From the NCBI RefSeq assembly GCF_031628175.1, contig NZ_JAVLVT010000005.1:1-64000 (forward strand): a stretch of DNA of 64,000 nt, read 5' to 3'. Source of the stretch: Lipingzhangella_A rawalii (GTDB lineage: Bacteria; Actinomycetota; Actinomycetes; Streptosporangiales; Streptosporangiaceae). The notes under the pieces are model-generated. The model worked only from the letters and a program-made list of their open reading frames with translations, was not told the DNA's origin and searched no databases. Position 1 is the first letter of the stretch, and each line of letters begins with the position of its first letter. This document shows positions 43,429 through 50,454 of the stretch, piece by piece. A program made the position numbers and the translations under genes.

Positions 43429-43705
43429 CGTTGTGCTGCGTGGAGTGCCCGGTGCCGTATCACCGGTGCGCGGCCCCCGGGGTGGCGAGGCTCGCCGCAT
43501 CGACGTGTTCATCCACCGCGCCCGCCGGTCGTTCGCATCCCGGGTGTGCGCGGACTTCGCCCGTCCGGACGGTTCCCTGATGCGAAAGCATGCGCGTACC
43601 ACGACCGAGGGCAATGTGCAACGGGGGAGTCGACCGGGAGGGGCACGGTCGGGGAGGGGCGGTTGTGGTTGCGGCGAGGCCGACCGGTGGTTCGGGGACA
43701 GTCTG

Positions 43706-45874
43706 TCAGCCCGCCAGCTTGTCCAGGCGTCGTTGGGCCTCCTGTGCCCGGGGGCTGCCCAGGTGGTGGAACAGTGTCCGCGCTGCCTCCAGATGTTCCC
43801 GCGGAGACAGCCCCAGCTGGCCGAGCACGTGGGCCAGTTCCAGGCGGGCCTCCGCCTCGTAGGCGTGGAGCTGCTCCGCCTGGAGGGCCCGGATCGCCGT
43901 ATCCAGCTCGCGGCTCGCTTCTGCCAGTTCACCGCGGCGGCTGTGTGCCGTGCCCAGGCTCGCGCGGACCCGGGCCGCCATGCGGTCATCCGGAGGGTCG
44001 AGGGTCTGGAACCGGTCGAGTGCCGCGCGTAGCTCGCCGATGGTATCCCTGCCCCCGGTCGCGTTGTCGTTCGTGGCATGCTCGCAGGCGAGCAGGGAAC
44101 GTGCGCGAAAGTAGTCGACCAACGCGAGGCCACGTCTCCCGTTGGCTGCGTGGATCGGGTCGTGAGCCTCGGCCGCCCGGGCATTGAGTTCTCGGGCGCG
44201 GTCGTAGGCGGTGCGCGCGGCTTCGGGGTCGCCCGACTCCAGAAAGCGACCGTGGAACTCTGCGATGGAGGCACGCAGTAGGTAGGCGTCGGCCCTGGTC
44301 GAGACCTCACTCGACTCGGCCAGCTGTACCGCGGTGTTCACTTCGATTTCCGCCTGCTCCCACCGTCCCAGATCCAGCAGTGGCCGTGACGTCAGGGACC
44401 GCAGCCGCGCCTCCGCAGCGACGTTTCCGACGCGCCGGGCTGCCGCTGCCCCCGCCAGCCCGGTGTCCATCCAGTCATGAAGGTAGCGGGACCTCAGATA
44501 CAGCGCCGTGGCGAGTTCGGCGCACTGCCAGGCGTGCTCGTCCAGCCCAGCCTCGGCGGCGGTATGCACCACGCCGGGCAGGGTTTCCCGTTCGGCTTCG
44601 AGGAACGTTCGGGCCTGGGCGCCGTCACCCGCAAACGGGTCGGCCGTGCCTGCACATACGCGCCTCAGGTCGATGCAGCGGAGCCGGGTCGGATTCAGCG
44701 TCCGTTCCGCGTGCCCGAGGAGGGCCAGGTAGTGGTCCAGAGCCCGACGCAGGCCGGCCCTGCGGTCGGAATCCGGGGTCTGTGCGCGGTCTCGCTCCCG
44801 GGCGTGTGTGCGGATGAGTTCGTGGCGGAAGCGCACCTGCCGGGCGGGGTCCGCCTCCACCAGGTTCGCTGCCCGCAGTTCGGTCAAGGCTGCTCGGGTG
44901 GTGTGCTCCTCGCCGTCGGTCAACGCCGTGACGAGGTCGGTGCCACAGTGGTTGCCCGGCCAGCGGCTCAGGGCACGGTAGTGCGTGGCGGCGGTGGGCG
45001 ACAGCTGGGCGTAGCTGTCGGTGAACACGGTCTCCAGGGTGAGTCGGTCACTGACTCCGACTTCGGCCAGCTGAGAGCGCTGGGTATCCAGCTGCCTGGC
45101 CACCGTATCCGCTGCCGTGCCCCGCCGAACGCGGGATGCGGCCATAACCAGGGCCAAAGGGAGTCCGGCGCAGGCCCGCACCAGTTGGGTGCAGGCCGTT
45201 TCCTCCAGGGGGTCCTCGCACAGTTCCCGCAACAGCTCTGCGGCTGCGTCCGGGGCAAGCGGGTCCAGAGTGTGGGCAACGGCCGCGTCCAGTTCCAGCT
45301 CGCCGAGGGATGGGCCGTCTGCGGTGACGAGTAGTGCGCTTCCCGGCGCCGCGGGAACCAGTGGCCGGATCTGCGCGGGCTGGGTGGCGCCCTCAACCAC
45401 CAGCAGCATGGGGCCGGCCAGCCCGCGGGTGACGGAGGCGTACTGGGCGGCCCTCGCCTCCACGCTCGCCTGGATACTGGAGTTGTCGACACCCAGGGAT
45501 TGCAGGAGGAACGTCACCCAGTAGTCGGACTGGGCCTGGGGGCGGGTGGCATCGCCCGCGAAGTGCACGTGGAACACTCCACCGGGAAAGTGGTTACCGA
45601 ACTGAGCCGCGGCCACGCGTAGTAGTGCGGTCTTCCCGATGCCGCGGGCGCCGTCCACGACGGTGATGCTGGTTGTGGTGCCGACCAGGCGGGATCGCAG
45701 TCGATCCAGGTCGCTGGTGCGGTTCACAAAGGGCCCGAGATGTGCCGGTACCTGCCATGGGGGTGCGGGGCCCTCACTGCGCACGGTGACCGACCCGTGG
45801 ATGTCGCGGGCCTGCACCGCGGCATGAGCGGTACCGCTGAACTCGTTGCGAGCTTCGGCCGCATCACCCGACAT
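43706..45874 (-). CDS. NB-ARC/TPR STAND ATPase with RHIM-like N-terminal motif
   Basis: This 722-residue STAND protein has three parts. Residues about 9-30 form a short NEFSG...AVQARDIHGSV motif resembling the RHIM-like bacterial amyloid signalling motifs (BASS3 type) of actinobacterial NLR-like proteins; this match is from memory. An NB-ARC ATPase (about 45-370) has Walker A VDGARGIGKTALLR near residue 67, a Walker B-like PMLLVVEGATQP near residue 133, and ACAGLPLALVMAASRVR (GLPL motif) near residue 240. The rest is TPR-like helices. Such proteins sense a ligand, oligomerise and recruit an effector. The start is ATG 45874 with AGGAGG upstream. No obvious effector carrying the same motif is adjacent. 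Confidence 0.85.
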   Translation of the reverse strand: MSGDAAEARNEFSGTAHAAVQARDIHGSVTVRSEGPAPPWQVPAHLGPFVNRTSDLDRLRSRLVGTTTSITVVDGARGIGKTALLRVAAAQFGNHFPGGVFHVHFAGDATRPQAQSDYWVTFLLQSLGVDNSSIQASVEARAAQYASVTRGLAGPMLLVVEGATQPAQIRPLVPAAPGSALLVTADGPSLGELELDAAVAHTLDPLAPDAAAELLRELCEDPLEETACTQLVRACAGLPLALVMAASRVRRGTAADTVARQLDTQRSQLAEVGVSDRLTLETVFTDSYAQLSPTAATHYRALSRWPGNHCGTDLVTALTDGEEHTTRAALTELRAANLVEADPARQVRFRHELIRTHARERDRAQTPDSDRRAGLRRALDHYLALLGHAERTLNPTRLRCIDLRRVCAGTADPFAGDGAQARTFLEAERETLPGVVHTAAEAGLDEHAWQCAELATALYLRSRYLHDWMDTGLAGAAAARRVGNVAAEARLRSLTSRPLLDLGRWEQAEIEVNTAVQLAESSEVSTRADAYLLRASIAEFHGRFLESGDPEAARTAYDRARELNARAAEAHDPIHAANGRRGLALVDYFRARSLLACEHATNDNATGGRDTIGELRAALDRFQTLDPPDDRMAARVRASLGTAHSRRGELAEASRELDTAIRALQAEQLHAYEAEARLELAHVLGQLGLSPREHLEAARTLFHHLGSPRAQEAQRRLDKLAG

Positions 45875-46091
45875 GGGGCCTCCTGCGTGGGGGGAGTGGC
45901 ACAGGACGTCTGGTTCGGTCACAACCCTACGAGAGAACGAACGCAGACGGGGAGGGGACCAGCGTCGGCACCGGCGCGGACGAGGCTCGCGTCCTGGCGG
46001 TCGGTGCGGGGACGTCGTTATCGGCCGGCCGGACTGGGGCGCAAACTCCACCGGACGGGTTCTGCGCGGGTATCGAGGGTGAGCTTGACAC

Positions 46092-46132
46092 TTGACGTCA
46101 CCACCCTCAGAACCTATTACCCCTAGTGGGTA
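46092..46132 (+). promoter_or_regulatory. Copper operon promoter 1 with CsoR-like operator
   Basis: TTGACG (46092-46097) and TATTAC (46115-46120) are 17 bp apart. The dyad TACCC-CTAGT-GGGTA at 46118-46132 overlaps the -10 element. The form TACCC-N5-GGGTA is the usual CsoR copper-repressor site pattern. Confidence 0.65.
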
Positions 46133-46229
46133 TATTGAGGGTCACGCGCAAGGTTCTGTCGAGGCTGTGTGCTCTGGTTTGTGCGTGTTCCGGGGGTGCG
46201 GGCTGTGGTCGCCACATAGGGGGTAAGGG

Positions 46230-46258
46230 TTTCCATAAATACCCTTAGGGGGTATAGT
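46230..46258 (+). promoter_or_regulatory. Copper operon promoter 2 with CsoR-like operator
   Basis: The dyad TACCC-TTAGG-GGGTA (46240-46254) lies between a weak TTTCCA (46230-46235) and TATAGT (46253-46258), 17 bp apart. An extra half-site (GGGGGTA) sits nearby at 46218-46224. The csoR gene is not in this window. Confidence 0.65.
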
Positions 46259-46314
46259 CGGGGTGTGCGGTACACGATGTTCCGAACGTGGCGCGTCCGC
46301 GAATGGAGGTACTG

Positions 46315-46449
46315 ATGGGCATCCCTCGCTGGGGTGGCAATCCCCCGCGGAGCAGGGTGGGCGCCAGAGCTCCGGTCTGGCACATCCCCTGCCGAGCTCG
46401 GGTCGTAGAGCCGATGCCGCACGGGTCAATCCAAAGGACGAAGCGATGA
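46315..46449 (+). CDS. Putative 44-codon leader ORF coupled to the copper operon
   Basis: ATG 46315 follows GGAGGT with a four-base gap, the best ribosome site in this leader. The frame runs 44 codons and its TGA overlaps the ATG of the next gene (ATGA), so translation would be coupled. The peptide (MGIPRWGGNPPRSRV start) is basic and proline-rich with a single Cys and no known domain. It may be a leader controlling translation of the following genes, or a short independent peptide. Confidence 0.45.
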   Translation: MGIPRWGGNPPRSRVGARAPVWHIPCRARVVEPMPHGSIQRTKR

Positions 46450-46838
46450 ATATTGGAGTGAAGCTGGGTGTCTTTGGGATCGGGCTGGTCGTGATTTTCG
46501 CGGCCGCGCTGTGGGTCGGGTCCGCGGTCGGGCCCACACTGGCCGATGGTGCATTCGACGACTACACAGCAACGGATCACCAGCCCGACCAGCGTGCGGA
46601 GCCCACCGGTGCGGCCAAGGGACTGCTGCATCCCGCCGGGGAGATCACCGTCCACCCCGAGTTCCCCTCCGGGGACCACAACCGGCCCTTCCTGGCTTTC
46701 CAGCCCAACGGCGACGGGCACACGGCCGCGTGGCCGATCAGTCTCGACCAGGGGCCGGACACCGCCGGCAGCGATGTGGCCGGCGTGGGGCACCACACGG
46801 TGATCGACACCTCGGCCAGAACAGGAGCGCGGCAATGA
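46446..46838 (+). CDS. Short membrane-anchored protein of the copper operon
   Basis: This 130-residue protein has one N-terminal transmembrane segment (LGVFGIGLVVIFAAALWVG, residues 7-25) and then a hydrophilic region with EITVHPEFPSGDHNRPFLAFQPNGDGHTAAWPIS near residues 66-100. Longer actinobacterial proteins upstream of copA have a similar membrane anchor and a similar C-terminal strand pattern, but with a beta domain between them; here that middle appears to be missing. I cannot assign a function beyond association with copper export. ATG 46446 is preceded by AAAGGA. Both ends overlap the neighbours by four bases. Confidence 0.65.
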   Translation: MNIGVKLGVFGIGLVVIFAAALWVGSAVGPTLADGAFDDYTATDHQPDQRAEPTGAAKGLLHPAGEITVHPEFPSGDHNRPFLAFQPNGDGHTAAWPISLDQGPDTAGSDVAGVGHHTVIDTSARTGARQ

Positions 46839-49228
46839 GCACAACCGAGAACCCGAACGGGGCAGCCTCCCAGATCGAGCTGAGTGTGGGCGGTATGACC
46901 TGTGCCTCCTGCGCCAACCGGATCGAGCGCAAGCTCAACAAACTTGACGGGGTCACCGCCACGGTCAACTTCGCCACCGAGAAGGCCAGGGTCCAGCTCG
47001 ACGACGCGACCGCACTCACCACCACAGACCTCATCCACACGGTGGAGCGGGCCGGATACACCGCCGAGGCTCCCCAGCCTCCTGTCCGGCAGAGCCGAGG
47101 CACCACCGATGCCGGTGGTGCCAGTGGTGGCAGCGGTGACTCGGCCGCAGCCGCAGACGCAGCGCTGACGGCACTGTGGCAGCGGGCCATCATCAGCATC
47201 ATCCTGGCAGTGCCGGTGATCATCCTGTCCATGGTGCCGGCCTGGCAATTCGACTACTGGCAGTGGGCCGCCCTCACCCTGACCGCGCCCATCATCGTTT
47301 GGGGCGCAGCCCCCTTCCACATCGCAGCGTGGAAGAACCTCAAGCAAGGCACCGCGACCATGGACACCCTGGTGTCGATGGGCACCAGCGCCGCGTTCCT
47401 GTGGTCGTTGTACGCGCTGTTCCTCGGTACCGCGGGTGAGCCGGGCATGGTGCACCCCTTCGAACTGACCATCAGCCGCACCGACGGGGCCGCCAACATC
47501 TACCTGGAGGTCACCGCTGGTGTCGTGGCGGCGATCCTGCTCGGCAAGTACTTCGAGGCACGGTCCAAGCGCCGCGCCGGAGCGGCCCTGCGTTCCCTAC
47601 TGGAGCTGGGAGCCAAGGATGTGGCCGTGCTGCGCGAAGGACGCACGGAACGTATCCCGGTGGACGACCTCCAGTTGGATGATCGGTTCGTCGTGCGCCC
47701 GGGAGAAAAGATCGCAACCGACGGTGTGGTCGAGGACGGCACCTCCGCCGTCGACATGAGCATGCTCACCGGCGAATCGGTCCCGGTGGAGGTCGCACCC
47801 GGATCCACTGTGGCGGGCGCGACCGTCAACGCCGGCGGCCGCCTGGTCGTACGCGCCACCCGCGTCGGTTCGGACACGCAGTTGGCCCAGATGGCCCGCC
47901 TGGTGGAACAGGCCCAGGAGGGCAAGGCAGCCATCCAGCGCCTGGCCGACCGCATCTCCGGAGTGTTCGTCCCGCTGGCGATCGTCATCGCGGTTGCCTC
48001 GCTCGGCTTCTGGATCGGGACCGGCAGCGGTGCCGCGGCAGCGTTCACGGCGGCGGTCGCCGTCCTGATCATCGCCTGCCCCTGTGCGCTGGGCTTGGCC
48101 ACGCCGTTGGCCCTCATGGTCGGCACCGGGCGCGGAGCCCAGATGGGAATCATCATCAAGGGTCCGGAGGTCCTGGAAAGTACCCGACGCATCGACACGG
48201 TTGTGCTGGACAAGACCGGCACCGTCACCACTGGCGAGATGACTCTGGTCGGCACCCACGTCGCCGCGGGAGAGCAGCCCGAGGAGGTACTGCGCCTGGG
48301 CGGAGCCCTGGAGGAATACTCCGAACACCCCATCGCCCGAGCCGTGGCCACGGGGGCCACCCAGCGACTCGGGGAGCTGCCCGCCGTCACCGACTTCGCC
48401 AGTATCGAGGGCAAGGGTGTACGCGGAAGCGTCGAGCACCATGCGGTACTCGTCGGTCGCTCCTCGCTGATGAGCGAGCACGACCAGGAGTTTCCGGACG
48501 AACTGGACCAAGCCAAGACCGCCGCGGAGGCCACTGGAAACACCGCGGTTGCCGTGGCCTGGGACGGCCGGGTACGGGGCCTGTTCGTGATTGCGGACGC
48601 CGTCAAGCCCACCAGTGCTGAGGCGATCCGTCAGCTACGCCAGTTGGGGCTACGTCCGATCCTGCTGACCGGGGACACCACGACGGTGGCCCGGACGGTG
48701 GCCGCCGAGGTGGGGATTGAGCCCGGCGAGGAGACGGTCATCGCTGAGGTGCTGCCCGAGGACAAGGTTGAGGTCATCCGCCGGCTCCAGCACCAGGGGC
48801 GGGCCGTGGCCATGGTCGGGGACGGTGTCAACGACGCCGCAGCCCTCGCCCAGGCCGACCTGGGACTGTCCATGGGCACTGGCACGGACGTGGCCATCGA
48901 GGCCAGCGACCTCACCCTGGTGCGTGGCGACCTGCGCGTCGCCCCCGAGGCGATCCGACTGTCGCGGCGCACCCTGGCTACGATCAAGGGCAACCTGTTC
49001 TGGGCCTTCGCCTACAACACCTCGGCGATCCCGCTGGCCGCGGCCGGACTGCTCAACCCGATGATCGCGGGTGCCGCAATGGCGTTCTCCAGCGTGTTCG
49101 TGGTCGGTAACAGCCTACGGCTGCGCCGATTCCGTGGCCAGAACCAGGATGCAACCCCGGCCGGGGTTCCGGGATCGACATCGGGACAAGCCACCGAGCA
49201 CCCGGAACCGCTGGGCTCCGCCACCTAG
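46835..49228 (+). CDS. copA: Copper-translocating P1B-type ATPase
   Basis: This 797-residue copper exporter has an N-terminal metal-binding domain with GGMTCASCANRIE near residue 20. Eight transmembrane segments follow, including the ion-channel CPC motif IIACPCALGLATPLAL near residue 420. Other landmarks are the actuator TGES motif in MLTGESVPVE near residue 310, the phosphorylation motif DKTGTVTTGE near residue 460, the nucleotide-binding HP in SEHPIARA near residue 495, and the hinge VGDGVNDAAALAQADLG near residue 663. It pumps Cu(I) out of the cytoplasm at the expense of ATP. The start overlaps the upstream stop (ATGA). Two CsoR-like operators control the unit. There is no chaperone gene (copZ) beside it. 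Confidence 0.93.
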   Translation: MSTTENPNGAASQIELSVGGMTCASCANRIERKLNKLDGVTATVNFATEKARVQLDDATALTTTDLIHTVERAGYTAEAPQPPVRQSRGTTDAGGASGGSGDSAAAADAALTALWQRAIISIILAVPVIILSMVPAWQFDYWQWAALTLTAPIIVWGAAPFHIAAWKNLKQGTATMDTLVSMGTSAAFLWSLYALFLGTAGEPGMVHPFELTISRTDGAANIYLEVTAGVVAAILLGKYFEARSKRRAGAALRSLLELGAKDVAVLREGRTERIPVDDLQLDDRFVVRPGEKIATDGVVEDGTSAVDMSMLTGESVPVEVAPGSTVAGATVNAGGRLVVRATRVGSDTQLAQMARLVEQAQEGKAAIQRLADRISGVFVPLAIVIAVASLGFWIGTGSGAAAAFTAAVAVLIIACPCALGLATPLALMVGTGRGAQMGIIIKGPEVLESTRRIDTVVLDKTGTVTTGEMTLVGTHVAAGEQPEEVLRLGGALEEYSEHPIARAVATGATQRLGELPAVTDFASIEGKGVRGSVEHHAVLVGRSSLMSEHDQEFPDELDQAKTAAEATGNTAVAVAWDGRVRGLFVIADAVKPTSAEAIRQLRQLGLRPILLTGDTTTVARTVAAEVGIEPGEETVIAEVLPEDKVEVIRRLQHQGRAVAMVGDGVNDAAALAQADLGLSMGTGTDVAIEASDLTLVRGDLRVAPEAIRLSRRTLATIKGNLFWAFAYNTSAIPLAAAGLLNPMIAGAAMAFSSVFVVGNSLRLRRFRGQNQDATPAGVPGSTSGQATEHPEPLGSAT

Positions 49229-49530
49229 CTCGTGTGGCGCGGGTGCGGCGGGGGTGTCTGCCCGGGGGCGCGCCTCGGTGGTGCGTTGCGCGCGTGCGGT
49301 GGTGGTCGGGAGCGCGGGGCGGAGGAAGCCCAGGTGCGGGCCTGCCGGTGGCTGGAATTCCCGGAAGGTGGGACGGTTACGCGGATCCCGGGGGCGTTGG
49401 TCTGGTGCGCGTTCGGTGGGTGACGTGGTCTGCGGCCGTTGTCTGCGGTGCGGGAGGCGGGTTTCCCGGGGGGTGTCTTTGGTTCGGGGGTTGTGGTGGC
49501 GGTGTTTGGGTGACTGCCTCCGCCGTGTCG

Positions 49531-49609
49531 GCCGCCGGCGGTGTCGCGCCCTGGTGGTCACCGGTGGTGTGCTGTTTTCGGGGGCGCTCCTCCGCACGAC
49601 GGCCAGCGG
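49531..49609 (+). repeat. Interspersed palindromic repeat, copy B (interrupted)
   Basis: The left half (49531-49554) and right half (49580-49609) match copy A, but about 25 bp of unrelated GT-rich sequence separates them. The right half reads GGGGGCGCTCCTCCGCACGA and continues into the shared GGCCAGCGG. Confidence 0.6.
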
Positions 49610-49653
49610 AGAATGGTGGTGTCGGTGGTTGGTTGTGGGTGTGGGCCGTGGTG

Positions 49654-49706
49654 GCTGTTGGTGGTGTCGCGTCCTGGGGGCGCTCTCCCGTACGACGGTC
49701 AGTGGG
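49654..49706 (+). repeat. Interspersed palindromic repeat, copy C
   Basis: A diverged but complete unit: GGTGTCGCGTCCTGGGGG then CGCTCTCCCGTACGACGG and TCAGTGGG. Several C-to-T-like differences from copy A weaken the hairpin. Confidence 0.6.
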
Positions 49707-50002
49707 TATCTGGGGTGTGGGTGTTCGTTTTTCCTTCGGGGGGTGCGGGTGCGCGGGTAGCCCGGAGACCGTTCCCAAGCTGCCCGACTTCGCGGCATTG
49801 TCCCTCCGGTCGGGGGAGAGTCCGCTGGGTCGGCGTGCTTGTGGGAATCCCGTACGTGCACTCCGCACCACCACAGTCTGCGCGTCTCGCCGTTCCTGCT
49901 TCCACGGGTCGCCGTGTGGGGGTTTTCCTGGCCGGTTTGGGGTATTCCGCTCCCGGGCCGGCTCGCCACCGCGGGGGAGAATATGCCGCCTCCCTTGTTC
50001 GT

Positions 50003-50051
50003 TGGCCGTCGTGCGGGGGAGCGCCCCCAGGGCGCGACGCCGCCGGCGGCC
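50003..50051 (-). repeat. Interspersed palindromic repeat, copy D (inverted)
   Basis: This is the unit in the opposite orientation, nearly identical to copy A: GGCCGTCGTGCGGGGGAGCG, CCCCCAGGGCGCGACGCC and GCCGGCGGCC. Its opposite orientation to copy C, 300 bp away, would allow a large cruciform or inversion. Confidence 0.65.
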
Positions 50052-50109
50052 ACCACGGCGCGTACCGCCACCCGATCACGGCCACCACCATCCGCCGGTG
50101 GCCGTGGTG

Positions 50110-50138
50110 GAGCCTCCCCGCGCGGCGGCCGGCGGGGG
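50110..50138 (+). repeat. Palindromic repeat, copy E (partial)
   Basis: Only the right half is present, diverged (CCTCCCCGCGCGGCGGCCGG, then CGGGGG). It directly abuts the end of the truncated SRPBCC frame. Confidence 0.4.
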
Positions 50139-50181
50139 CATGGGGTGCCTGGCCGGGGGCGACACCGCGGGTCTCGGGATG

Positions 50182-50427
50182 GCGGCCGTGGAGCACGTGC
50201 CGCAGCACGCACTGGTTCTGTCTCCGGGGCTGGACCAGAAACTCGTGGTAGCTGCGGACGTCACAGTCGGGACGGAAGGTGAAGCGCACCCGCCGCCCGG
50301 GGGCGTAGCCGCCCACCCAGCACCGGATCGGACCGTGGCCTCCGTCGGCGTCGATTGCCAGTGGACGGTCCAGCTGCATCGGTTGCCAGGCGGGAGTGGG
50401 AAATAGGCGGTACCCACGGTGCCGCAT
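50182..50427 (-). pseudogene. 3'-truncated SRPBCC family gene
   Basis: Starting at ATG 50427, the first 82 codons look like the N-terminal half of an SRPBCC (START-like) protein: GHGPIRCWVGGYAPGRRVRFTF followed by SYHEFLVQP and QCVLRHVLHGR. A normal member is about 150 residues. Beyond 50182 the frame stays open but reads only the repeat-rich DNA (Pro/Arg/Gly filler). The gene has therefore lost its 3' half at the junction with the repeat region. It lies 27 bp from the end of the acylase gene. Confidence 0.65.
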
Positions 50428-50454
50428 CCGACCCGGGGACGGCGACTGTTCGCC

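Larger units (their letters stand above)
49229..50181. other. 950-bp noncoding, repeat-bearing region downstream of copA
   Basis: No gene is supported. Open frames on both strands are rich in Arg, Gly, Pro and Trp and repeat short phrases such as APWGRSPARR, because the DNA contains palindromic repeat units (annotated separately). Similar GT-rich filler (GGTGGTGT, GTGGGTGTGGG) links the copies. It borders a truncated SRPBCC gene and looks like a repeat-expansion or decay site. Confidence 0.5.

Noticed and set aside
49229..50181. Several open frames on both strands after copA, up to 390 codons
   Set aside because: They are made of Arg/Gly/Pro/Trp filler and shared repeat phrases, change family in no recognisable way and have no good ribosome sites.
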